A DNA stretch of 64,000 bases from Segatella oulorum JCM 14966 (lineage in GTDB: Bacteria > Bacteroidota > Bacteroidia > Bacteroidales > Bacteroidaceae): assembly GCF_000613785.1 (NCBI RefSeq), contig NZ_BAJQ01000002.1, forward strand, positions 62,001 through 126,000, given 5' to 3'. The notes beneath the pieces were generated by a model. The model saw only the letters and a list, made by a program, of their open reading frames with translations. It did not search any database and had not been told where the DNA came from. Below are positions 29,128 through 42,041 of the stretch, in pieces (positions within the stretch are counted from its first letter, which is position 1; each line of letters starts with the position of its first letter). A program made the position numbers and the translations under genes.

Positions 29128-29195
29128 CACAATCTCACGCACTTTACGCTGCAATTTACACCACTTTTCCGCACAAAACAGTCCACTTTACTCGC
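29128..29195 (+). repeat. 22-bp dispersed repeat, three copies before the TonB receptor gene
   Basis: Units begin at 29128 (CACAATCTCACGCACTTTAC), 29151 (GCAATTTACACCACTTTTCC) and 29173 (ACAAAACAGTCCACTTTACT), at 22-23 base spacing. A partial unit may precede them. They end 36 bases upstream of the -33 element of the receptor promoter. Confidence 0.5.
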
Positions 29196-29230
29196 AGCAA
29201 AAGCCCCCTTTTTCTCCTTATAAATGATGA

Positions 29231-29261
29231 TTGTGCACAAAAAGAAAAAGCCGTAACTTTG
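29231..29261 (+). promoter_or_regulatory. promoter of the TonB receptor-hemN-hemG operon
   Basis: TTG at 29231-29233, 20 bases, TAACTTTG at 29254-29261, with a leader of about 20 bases. No clear iron-regulator operator is recognisable. Confidence 0.75.
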
Positions 29262-29287
29262 CAGTTGCATATTAACAAAACATAGAA

Positions 29288-31360
29288 ATGAAGTCTTCGC
29301 TCCTCCTTTTCGCCGCCATCCTCCCCTTAAAAGGGCTCGCCGAAACGGCCGATTCAACGATTGCGCAGCACCACACTTTAGAGGAAGTGGTGGTGAGAGG
29401 CTTTAAACAAGACAACTTAAGCCGAGCACCCTTGTCGGTATCGGTGGCAGGAAGCACCTTCTTGCAACGCAATGAGCTCAACGGCCTGCGCGACATGAGC
29501 AGCGTGTTCCCCAATCTTTTCATCGCCGATTATGGCGCACGGCAAAACACCCCCATCTACATTCGCGGCATAGGCTCAAAAACCAACGCGCCATCGGTGG
29601 GCTTATATGTCGACGGAATGCCCTATTTTGAGCGGTCGGTTGTCGACATGGATATTGCTGGAATCAGCGGTATTGAGGTGCTTCGCGGTCCACAAGGCAC
29701 GCTATATGGACGCAATTCAACGGGCGGTCTCATCAACCTCTACACCTATTCGCCGTTGGATTATCAAAACACCATGGCCAAAATCAGCTATGGTTCGCGC
29801 AACGATCTGCGCCTCGGCGTGAACCATTATCAAAAAATTTCATCGCACGTGGGCATCAATGTGGCGGCCAATTACCACCACAACGATGGTTTTTTCCGCA
29901 ACCTTTATACGGGAGCGAAGGCCGACAACCTGCAAAGTGCCAACGCCAAAGTGGGACTTGCCTGGCAAGCCACGCCGCTTTGGACGATGCGTCTCAGTGC
30001 ACTTTTCGACCATTCCACGCAGGGTGGCTACCCATACGGCCACTATCATGCGGTCGATAACACCGCCGATGCCGTGAATTACAACCGCCCCGGCAACTAT
30101 CGCCGCAATCTTTTCACGGCAGGAATAAATTGGCTCTACAAAGGAAATGCGGTGCATTTCAACAGCCAGACATCGGTTCAGCTGAGTAAAGACAAGCAAC
30201 AGATTGACCAAGATTTCACACCGCGCGACCTGTTTTTCACGCTAACGGGCTTGAAACAAACGCTCGTGAGCCAGGAGTTCACGCTACGTTCGGCCAAAGA
30301 CAACAGCCGCTACCACTGGATGGTGGGCGCATTTGGCTTCTATCAACGGCTCAACAACGCCATTGAGACGCAATTCTTTACCCCCAATTATGCCACACCT
30401 AAGTTCTATCATACCCCCACTTGGGGCGGCGCTTTCTACCATCAATCGGCTTATGACCTGACAAAAACGTTGCGCGTGGCGGTGGGTTTGCGCTATGATT
30501 ACGAGCGTGTGGCACAAGATTATGAAGCCAACAAATACACGTTGACCACGGGATGGAGCAGCCTTGTGCGCACGGCGGCGTTCAACGACCACACGCATTT
30601 CAGCCAAATCACGCCGAAATTCACCGTCAGCCAGCAACTGAGTGCCGACAAAATGGTCTATGCCTCGGTGGCAAGAGGCTACAAAGCAGGCGGTTACAAC
30701 GTCACTTCGACCACCACAACGCTGCCGGCTTACGACCCAGAATACAACTGGAACTACGAGATTGGTGTCAAGTTGGGCTTCCTACAGGGCAGACTTCAAA
30801 CCGAGATGAGCCTGTTTTACATCGATTGGAAGCATCAACAAGTCACCACAACCGTGCCGGGATTGGGCAACATCATCAACAATGCGGGCCATTCTGACAG
30901 CAAAGGTTTTGAGCTTTCGGCCACCTATCGCCCCCTCATGGGCTTAGAATTGCAGGCCAATTACGGTTACACCTACGCCCGGTTTCTGCGCTACGAGAAG
31001 AGCGCCACGGTGCATTTCACGGGCAACATGCTGCCGATGGTGCCCCGACAGACCATGGCTTTCGCGGCCAACTACACCTTGTTCCACGTCATGGGCTTAG
31101 ATAAACTCATGCTGAATGCAGCACTCACGGGCACGGGAAAGATTTATTGGACCGAGGATAACCAACTAAAACAGCCGTTTTATGCGCTGCTCAACCTGAA
31201 GATTGCAGCCACGAAAGGGCGCTTTACGTGGGAACTGTGGAGTAAAAACACCACCAACACGCGCTACATGAGCTATGCCTTTGCCTCGTCTGCCCTGTAT
31301 GCTCAGCGCGGAAAACCCTTCATGATGGGCACTTCTATCCTCTTTAAACTCAACCCATAA
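29288..31360 (+). CDS. TonB-dependent outer membrane receptor, possible porphyrin uptake
   Basis: A 690-residue receptor with signal peptide LLLFAAILPLKGLA, TonB box region TLEEVVVRGF, plug (SVFPNLFIADYGARQNTPIY, IRGIGSK, VLRGPQGTLYGRNSTGGLIN) and a 22-strand-type barrel ending FKLNP. It lacks the CarboxypepD domain of SusC proteins and has no SusD partner, so it belongs with the metallophore, heme or cobalamin receptors. The downstream genes, 2 bases or less apart, are a permease, HemN and HemG, so the ligand is inferred to be a porphyrin or porphyrin precursor. His-rich loops (GYPYGHYHAVD) could contact such a ligand. The frame is intact. Confidence 0.9.
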   Translation: MKSSLLLFAAILPLKGLAETADSTIAQHHTLEEVVVRGFKQDNLSRAPLSVSVAGSTFLQRNELNGLRDMSSVFPNLFIADYGARQNTPIYIRGIGSKTNAPSVGLYVDGMPYFERSVVDMDIAGISGIEVLRGPQGTLYGRNSTGGLINLYTYSPLDYQNTMAKISYGSRNDLRLGVNHYQKISSHVGINVAANYHHNDGFFRNLYTGAKADNLQSANAKVGLAWQATPLWTMRLSALFDHSTQGGYPYGHYHAVDNTADAVNYNRPGNYRRNLFTAGINWLYKGNAVHFNSQTSVQLSKDKQQIDQDFTPRDLFFTLTGLKQTLVSQEFTLRSAKDNSRYHWMVGAFGFYQRLNNAIETQFFTPNYATPKFYHTPTWGGAFYHQSAYDLTKTLRVAVGLRYDYERVAQDYEANKYTLTTGWSSLVRTAAFNDHTHFSQITPKFTVSQQLSADKMVYASVARGYKAGGYNVTSTTTTLPAYDPEYNWNYEIGVKLGFLQGRLQTEMSLFYIDWKHQQVTTTVPGLGNIINNAGHSDSKGFELSATYRPLMGLELQANYGYTYARFLRYEKSATVHFTGNMLPMVPRQTMAFAANYTLFHVMGLDKLMLNAALTGTGKIYWTEDNQLKQPFYALLNLKIAATKGRFTWELWSKNTTNTRYMSYAFASSALYAQRGKPFMMGTSILFKLNP

Positions 31361-31362
31361 CA

Positions 31363-32604
31363 ATGGAACAGCAAGAAGAAATCAGCGAACATTCCTCACA
31401 GAAAGCGGGCTACCTGTCCACTTTCTTCAATCTTTATCTGGCCCAAGCCGTGCCGATGAGCTTCTTTACCACGGCACTTCAAGTCATTTTGCGCGAGCAA
31501 GCGGTGCCCCTTTCGCTCATTGGTTTGCTGCAAATCGTGAAACTTCCGTGGATTTTAAAGGTGTTTTGGTCGCCCGCTATCGACCGACATTGCCACACGA
31601 TTAGAGATTATAAACGCACGATTATCGGTGCGGAAATCGTGTATGCCCTGTTGATTTTGGTGACAAGCCTTTTCGATTTGCACACTATTCTGCCCCTTTC
31701 CTTCCACCTGCTCATCGTGCTTATCCTTCTTGCTTTGGCTGCTTCGGCCACACAAGACATCGCCACCGACGCCTTGGCCATACGCACTTCGGCACCTCAT
31801 CAACGCGGATTGCTCAACAGCATGCAGTCGATGGGCAGCTTTGGTGGCAGTCTTTTGGGCAGCGGAGTGCTCTTGATGGTGCTCCATTCTTATGGTTGGA
31901 ACCGCGTAACCCAGTGCTTAAGTCTGTTTGTTCTCATCGCCATGGTGCCGCTATGGCTGCATAAAAAGCTACGGTTTCAGCAAGAACGGCCGACCAAACA
32001 GCGGGCCACTTGGAGAGACTTTGGGCACTTTTTCACCCAAAAAGGCATCAGCCGGCAACTCATTTTCCTCGTGCTCTACTACACAGGCATCATCGGTATC
32101 ATGTCGATGCTCAAACCGTTTATGGTCGATTTGGGCTACTCGATGAAAGAAATTGGCTTTCTTTGTGGCATAGTGGGCATTGGTTCGGCCTTCATCATGG
32201 CCTATCCTGCGGGGTTGTTGGTGCGCCGTTGGGGGGTGCAACGCATGCGCATCGTCTTCGCTTTCGTGATGTTTTTGGCCACCCTTGCCTTCGTTTGGCT
32301 CGCCATGAACCGCCCTTCTACCCCCATGTTAACCGCTGCTATCATCGTGCTTTGGGGCAGTTACGGCATGGGAACAGTGGTGGTTTACACCTCATCGATG
32401 CAACATGTGCGCACAGGACGTGAGGGAACCGACTTCACGATCCAAACAGTTATCACCCATCTCATGGGCATTCTCATTGCCATCGTGGCCAGTTTAATAG
32501 CCCATTGCGCGGGCTACACGGGCATGTTTGCCATGCAGAGTAGCCTCGCTTTGGGCTCTTTTCTCTACACGTTGCACCTGTATAAAACAGCAAAACAACA
32601 ATGA
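31363..32604 (+). CDS. AmpG-like MFS permease
   Basis: Inner membrane transporter of 413 residues with about 12 transmembrane helices. Seen are FFTTALQVILREQAVPLSLI, the helix pair around LAASATQDIATDALAIR (the AmpG-type TQD signature), MQSMGSFGGSLLGSGVLLMV and GVQRMRIVFAFVMFLA. AmpG proteins carry muropeptides, but related permeases occur with heme and siderophore receptors. The gene starts 2 bases after the receptor stop and overlaps hemN by 4 bases, which points to import of the receptor's ligand across the inner membrane. Specificity is inferred from context only. Confidence 0.88.
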   Translation: MEQQEEISEHSSQKAGYLSTFFNLYLAQAVPMSFFTTALQVILREQAVPLSLIGLLQIVKLPWILKVFWSPAIDRHCHTIRDYKRTIIGAEIVYALLILVTSLFDLHTILPLSFHLLIVLILLALAASATQDIATDALAIRTSAPHQRGLLNSMQSMGSFGGSLLGSGVLLMVLHSYGWNRVTQCLSLFVLIAMVPLWLHKKLRFQQERPTKQRATWRDFGHFFTQKGISRQLIFLVLYYTGIIGIMSMLKPFMVDLGYSMKEIGFLCGIVGIGSAFIMAYPAGLLVRRWGVQRMRIVFAFVMFLATLAFVWLAMNRPSTPMLTAAIIVLWGSYGMGTVVVYTSSMQHVRTGREGTDFTIQTVITHLMGILIAIVASLIAHCAGYTGMFAMQSSLALGSFLYTLHLYKTAKQQ

Positions 32605-33964
32605 ACGAAACGCTTTTCAAGAAATATAATGTGCCCGTTCCACGCTATACGAGCTATCCTACAGCCAATGAATTTGAGCCTTTCGATGCCCATCGCTATC
32701 TGAAAGCCGTTGAAACATCGAACGATGCCGCAGCCGATAACATCTCTTTCTATATCCATGTGCCCTTTTGCAGGCATCTTTGCCATTATTGTGGCTGCAA
32801 TTCGGTGGCCATGGCACAGCCCAAACGCATTGAAGAATATTTTGAAACGCTGCACCAAGAAATTGACTTGCTGCTGCCTCATCTGCGAAAAGACCGCCGC
32901 ATCAGTCAGATTCATTATGGCGGAGGCAGCCCTTCTTCCATGCCGTTGCCGCTCATTCGTGGCATCAACGAGCACCTGTTGTCGGCCTTTTCAACCATCG
33001 ACAAGCCCGAAATTGCCATCGAATGTCACCCCGGCTATCTCGAATCCAACGATTGGCAATACCTGTTGGACAGCGGATTTAACCGCTTTAGCCTCGGCAT
33101 TCAGGATTTTAACACCGACGTTCTGCGCACGGTGAACCGACGACCGAGCCTGCTTCCTGTGGCCGACATCATGGAAATTCTGCGCAAAGGCGGTGCAAAA
33201 GTCAACTTCGACTTTATCTATGGTCTGCCAAAACAAACCACAACGGAGTTTGTTTCGACCATCCAAACGGCCATTTCACTGCATCCCAATCGCTTAGTAA
33301 CATTCAGTTACGCCCACCTTCCAAGCCTTTTCAAGCGGCAAATGATTTTGGAAAAGGCGGGACTTCCACTGCAAACTGAGAAGTTAAAGATGTTTGAAGA
33401 GGCCTCGAAAATGCTGCAATCGGCAGGCTATGTGCCCATCGGTATGGACCATTTCGTGCTGCCCGACGACGATTTGAATGTGGCTTTGCAGCACCACACA
33501 CTGCATCGTAACTTCCAAGCTATTGCCCTCGCCGCATCACTGCGCAGGTTTACGCCTTCGGTGTGTCAGGCATCAGCCAGTTGGATGCCGCCTATGCGCA
33601 GAACGCCAAGGATATTTCGGCCTACATGGCGCAAGTGAATGCCAGCCAAATGCCCATCCAACGGGGTTACGCCTTAGCGCCTTGGCAACGCATTACACGG
33701 GAAGTGATTGAATGTATCATGTGCAACAACGCCATCAACTGGCACGACATGGCGCAGCGTTTGCATGTTTCGGTCGACGAAATCAAGCAGACTATCCACT
33801 ACAACGAAGCCGAATTGCACACTCTGCAAACCGATGGTTTGATTGCTTTCGATGCCGATTCGATGGAAATCACACCCGATGGACTGCCCTTTGTGCGCAA
33901 TGTGGCAGCCGCTTTCGACCCGATGATGCGCCATAACCATCGGCTTTTTTCCAAACCTGTCTAA
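32601..33964 (+). CDS. hemN: oxygen-independent coproporphyrinogen III oxidase (one frameshift)
   Basis: Radical SAM enzyme converting coproporphyrinogen III to protoporphyrinogen IX. The cluster motif is HVPFCRHLCHYCGCN (Cys57, Cys61, Cys64 and the extra Cys66 typical of true HemN), followed by YGGGSPSSMPL and SLGIQDFNTDVLRTVNR. The C-terminal HemN domain contains VPIGMDHFVLPDD and, after the break, AFGVSGISQLDAAYAQN. CAAGGCTAT has lost a G near 33519; repaired length is about 454 residues. Cys66 and the GMDHF motif support real HemN over the HemW-type relatives. ATGA overlap with the permease gene shows tight coupling. Confidence 0.94.
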
Positions 33965-33971
33965 CATTTTT

Positions 33972-35369
33972 ATGTTTAAAACAATGCAAAACGAGAAGCA
34001 ATCCCCAATAGATGCTGTCGTCATCGGTGCCGGACTCACTGGCTTAACCACTGCACACACGCTCAAAAAACGCGGCAAGTCGGTCGTAGTGGTGGAGAAA
34101 AAGAACCGCATTGGCGGCCAAATTCAAACCCACCAGCAAGGCGATTTCACCTTTGAGAGTGGTCCAAACACGGGCATTGTGAGCTATCCTGAGGTGGCAG
34201 AGCTATTTCAAGATCTCGAAAAATGGGGTTGTCAGCTCGAAGAAGCGTACGAAGAAGCGCGGCAACGTTGGATTTGGAAGGGCACGAAGTTTCATGCTTT
34301 ACCCGCTAATCCCATAGCCGCTTTGCGCACACCGCTCTTCACTTGGCGCGACAAATGGGGCATTTTGCGCGAACCTTTCCGCCCAAAAGGTACCAATCCC
34401 AATGAGGATGTGGCGACAATGGTGGTGCGACGATTGGGCAAAAGCTATTTAGATTATGCCGTAGACCCTTTCATTTCGGGCGTCTATGCAGGCGATCCCC
34501 ACACGCTCATCACGCGATTTGCCCTGCCAAAGCTTTACAACTTAGAGCAAAACTATGGCAGTTTCATTCGTGGTGCCATCGCTAAAAGCAAAGAAAAGAA
34601 AAGCCATCGCGACCGATTGGCCACGAAAAAGGTGTTTTCTGCGGTAGGAGGATTGCAGCATTTGGTCGATGCTCTGGCACAATCTGTAGGTCATGAGCAC
34701 ATCATCTTGCAGGCAAACAACGTGATTGTCACGCCCGTTGATGGCCAATGGCAGGTGGATTACACCGCCACAGCGGGCGAAAAGGTGAGCCTTCGCTGCC
34801 GAAAAGTCATCACAACGGTGGGGGCTTACGCGCTGAAAGCCATGCTTCCGTTTGTTAAAGACAGCGACATGGCACCGATTTCTGCGCTGCGTTATGCGCC
34901 TATCGTGCAGGCCAGTGTAGGCTTTTCAGATGCACATGGCATTGAAAACAAGGCTTTTGGCGGGCTTATTCCCTCGTGCGAACGGCAACAACTCTTGGGC
35001 ATTCTCTTTCCATCAGCTTGTTTTTCACGGCGTTGTCCGGCACAAGGTGCCCTCTTTTCGTTCTTCCTTGGAGGGTTGAAACACGCTGAAATGTTGGATA
35101 AAACCGATGATAAACTGCGCGAAATCATCATGAAAGCCTTGCCCATGATGCTCGGTTTTCCTCATGATGTGCAACCCGATAGGATACAATTCTTCCGCCA
35201 TGCGCGTGCCATTCCGCAGTATGAGCTGTCGAGTGGCGACCGTTTTGCCGCCGTAGCGCGCATAGAACAGGCGCATTCCGGCATCGTTATTGGCGGTAAT
35301 CTGCGCGATGGCATCGGCATGGCCGACCGCATTCGCCAAGGTGTTGCCATGGGTATGCAAGACGATTAA
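33972..35369 (+). CDS. hemG: protoporphyrinogen oxidase (HemY type)
   Basis: FAD enzyme oxidising protoporphyrinogen IX to protoporphyrin IX. The protein has 465 residues, normal for the family. It has the dinucleotide-binding start VVIGAGLTGLTTAHTLKKRG, VVVEKKNRIGGQIQTH, FESGPNTG, FISGVYAGDP and the C-terminal FAD contact IVIGGNLRDGIGMADRI. It follows hemN by 7 bases; the two catalyse consecutive steps. It ends in a bidirectional terminator. Gene names hemG and hemY are both used for this type. Confidence 0.93.
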   Translation: MFKTMQNEKQSPIDAVVIGAGLTGLTTAHTLKKRGKSVVVVEKKNRIGGQIQTHQQGDFTFESGPNTGIVSYPEVAELFQDLEKWGCQLEEAYEEARQRWIWKGTKFHALPANPIAALRTPLFTWRDKWGILREPFRPKGTNPNEDVATMVVRRLGKSYLDYAVDPFISGVYAGDPHTLITRFALPKLYNLEQNYGSFIRGAIAKSKEKKSHRDRLATKKVFSAVGGLQHLVDALAQSVGHEHIILQANNVIVTPVDGQWQVDYTATAGEKVSLRCRKVITTVGAYALKAMLPFVKDSDMAPISALRYAPIVQASVGFSDAHGIENKAFGGLIPSCERQQLLGILFPSACFSRRCPAQGALFSFFLGGLKHAEMLDKTDDKLREIIMKALPMMLGFPHDVQPDRIQFFRHARAIPQYELSSGDRFAAVARIEQAHSGIVIGGNLRDGIGMADRIRQGVAMGMQDD

Positions 35370-35430
35370 GCAGATTTTGCAGCATCATTCCCCACGAACA
35401 AGCCCAAAAGGCATGCCACAAAAATGAAAA

Positions 35431-35463
35431 AAGGCGCACGCTTCATCACGGAGCGTGCGCCTT
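35431..35463. terminator. bidirectional terminator between hemG and the beta-galactosidase gene
   Basis: A perfect 12-bp stem (AAGGCGCACGCT with AGCGTGCGCCTT) with a 9-base loop lies between two convergent genes. A-rich flank on the left and T-rich sequence on the right let it work both ways. Confidence 0.85.
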
Positions 35464-35499
35464 ACTATTGTATGACTAAAACCTTTCCTTAAGAAAAAC

Positions 35500-38706
<3,207 letters not shown>

Positions 38707-38739
38707 TTAATGCAAATGATAATAGGTTAGAACGGGACA

Positions 38740-38770
38740 AAGATAGGCAAAAAAGACCCATGTCCCAATA
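38740..38770 (-). promoter_or_regulatory. beta-galactosidase promoter
   Basis: On the minus strand TTG (38768-38770), 20 bases, TATCTTTG (38740-38747), about 40 bases before the start codon. Confidence 0.75.
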
Positions 38771-38863
38771 ATAATTTGTGAAATAAACAAAAAAGGTAAC
38801 GGGGGAATGAACCACCTTGCTGCATGGGTGAGCCGTTTGTGATGTCACTTGCAACACAAAAAA

Positions 38864-38941
38864 GGGCTTTCGATGCTCCTTTGCCCATCAGCACTGCGGC
38901 AGAAATGCCACAAAACTCATCACAGCAAGCATCAAAAGCCC
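38864..38941 (-). terminator. terminator of the enolase gene
   Basis: On the minus strand a 14-bp arm (GGGCTTTTGATGCT) pairs with AGCATCGAAAGCCC with one mismatch, enclosing a 50-base loop, and is followed by TTTTTTG. It begins 20 bases after the enolase stop. Confidence 0.65.
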
Positions 38942-38960
38942 CCTGAAAACCAATATTCTT

Positions 38961-40295
<1,335 letters not shown>

Positions 40296-40304
40296 TTAAT
40301 GCCA

Positions 40305-40335
40305 CAAAGATAACAATTTTTTGGTGGATAAACAA
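40305..40335 (-). promoter_or_regulatory. enolase promoter
   Basis: On the minus strand TTG (40333-40335), 20 bases, TATCTTTG (40305-40312), about 37 bases before the ATG. Confidence 0.75.
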
Positions 40336-40470
40336 CACTTCTATTTAATGCTTTGCACATTTTTTTGTAAGTTTAAACCTACGCCCCGTTCCATTGCCTT
40401 ATTTTTCTTCTTCGCACCCTTCTGCAAGTCCCTTGCCATGGGCTCTTCACCCATTTGGCGGCCATGCCCC

Positions 40471-40538
40471 ATCATTTTGCGCCACTTTGCCCGGCAATGT
40501 GATGCACTTTATCGCGTAAAACAGCACACTTTGCGCCA
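40471..40538 (+). repeat. 22-bp dispersed repeat, three copies between eno and the DUF1343 gene
   Basis: Units begin at 40471 (ATCATTTTGCGCCACTTTGC), 40494 (GCAATGTGATGCACTTTATC) and 40517 (TAAAACAGCACACTTTGCGC), 22-23 bases apart. The rest of the 585-base divergent spacer (40269-40853) holds the enolase promoter, a -7-like box TACCTTTG at 40820-40827 for the DUF1343 gene, and no credible gene. Confidence 0.5.
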
Positions 40539-40853
40539 CAATAGCATAGCAATTAGTGGGCCGAAGCGACTTTCCACGTGCGCATCGGCCACCACCTGCC
40601 GCCTCGTTGTCCGTCGAAAGCCTGTTCAAAAGGACTGCCGTTCTGTGACAACCCCTATCCTCATGGGCGAGAAATAGAAGTGCCCAGCCGCCGAAAATCC
40701 CATCAAGGCAGGGAAATTGCGGCAAAGAAAAACAGGTGTTTCGCAACTTCATTTCCCATTCCTGACATCAAACAAAAAGAAAAAACCGCCAAAATGATGC
40801 TTATTTCCAAGATTTATCTTACCTTTGCTGTCACAACCTCGAATTAATATGTA

Positions 40854-42026
40854 ATGAGAAAAATCGTTCTTCTCCTCATCATGGGCTTCTGTTGCGGCGC
40901 AATGTGGGCCGCAAACGGCAACGATGTGCGCACGGGAGCCGACCAAACGGCGCGCTATCTGCCCCTGCTCAAAGGCAAAAAGGTGATGCTCTTTGCCAAC
41001 CACACGAGCTGCATTGGCCAGCAACATCTGTTGGATGCGCTGCTCGGACACAGCATTAAGGTCGTGGGGGTGTTAGCCCCCGAACACGGATTTCGCGGCA
41101 CTGCCGATGCCGGTGAGCATGTAAACGACGGCGTAGACGCGCAAACGGGCATCAAAATCTATTCGCTTTACAAGGGAACGAGCGGCAAGCCCGACCCTAA
41201 GGTGATGAAAAAAGCCGACATTTTGGTGATTGATATTCAAGATGTGGGCTTGCGATTTTACACCTATTATATAGCGATGCTGCGACTGATGCAGGTGTGT
41301 GCCGACACGGGCACGCCCGTATTGCTGCTCGATCGCCCCAATCCCAACGGGTTTTATGTGGATGGTCCGGTGTTAGAGGCATCGCATTTCTCGGGTGTTG
41401 GTGCACTGCCTATCCCCGTGGTGCATGGCCTTACGCTCGGCGAATTGGCGCGCATGATCAACGGTGAAGGCTGGTTGGGCGGCAAAAAACAGTGCAAGCT
41501 CACCGTCATCCCTTGCGAAAACTATACCCATGCCACGCGCTATCGCCTGCCGATTGCCCCCTCTCCCAACCTGCCCAACATGCAATCCGTCTACCTTTAC
41601 CCCGCCATTTGCCTCTTCGAAGGCACATGTGTGAGCTTAGGTCGCGGCACTTCGCTGCCCTTTCAGCAATATGGGCATCCGCAAATGGTGGGCTATAGTC
41701 ACAGTTTCACGCCCCGAAGTGTGCCGGGAGCCAAGCATCCGCCGTTGGAAAATGAGCGTTGTTGGGGCATAGACCTCAGCCAACTGCCCGAAGACAGCGT
41801 GCAGAAAACGGGCTTCGACCTATCGTATGTCATCAACGCCTACCGCAATTTAAACCGTGGAGACGCCTTCTTTACCTCGTTTTTTGAGAAGCTTGTGGGT
41901 GTCGATTACGTGCGCACCATGATTGAAGAAGGGTGCAGTGCGGGCGAAATCAAGGCGATGTGGCACGACGATGTCGAACGCTTTAAGCAACAACGCCGCC
42001 CCTATCTGCTCTATCCTAACTCGTAA
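40854..42026 (+). CDS. DUF1343 protein, NamZ-type exo-beta-N-acetylmuramidase (GH171) homolog
   Basis: An exported 390-residue protein with signal peptide LLLIMGFCCGAMWA. Family landmarks are KKVMLFANHTSCIG, VLAPEHGFRGTADAGEHVND, IYSLYKG, DILVIDIQDVGLRFYTYYI, LLLDRPNPNG and FEGTCVSLGRGTSLPFQQYG. Characterised NamZ (B. subtilis YbbC) removes MurNAc from the non-reducing end of peptidoglycan fragments. It is followed after 15 bases by a sodium symporter and then a serine hydrolase, an arrangement fitting MurNAc or muropeptide salvage. Activity is inferred from the family. Confidence 0.87.
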   Translation: MRKIVLLLIMGFCCGAMWAANGNDVRTGADQTARYLPLLKGKKVMLFANHTSCIGQQHLLDALLGHSIKVVGVLAPEHGFRGTADAGEHVNDGVDAQTGIKIYSLYKGTSGKPDPKVMKKADILVIDIQDVGLRFYTYYIAMLRLMQVCADTGTPVLLLDRPNPNGFYVDGPVLEASHFSGVGALPIPVVHGLTLGELARMINGEGWLGGKKQCKLTVIPCENYTHATRYRLPIAPSPNLPNMQSVYLYPAICLFEGTCVSLGRGTSLPFQQYGHPQMVGYSHSFTPRSVPGAKHPPLENERCWGIDLSQLPEDSVQKTGFDLSYVINAYRNLNRGDAFFTSFFEKLVGVDYVRTMIEEGCSAGEIKAMWHDDVERFKQQRRPYLLYPNS

Positions 42027-42041
42027 ATACAACAAAAAATC

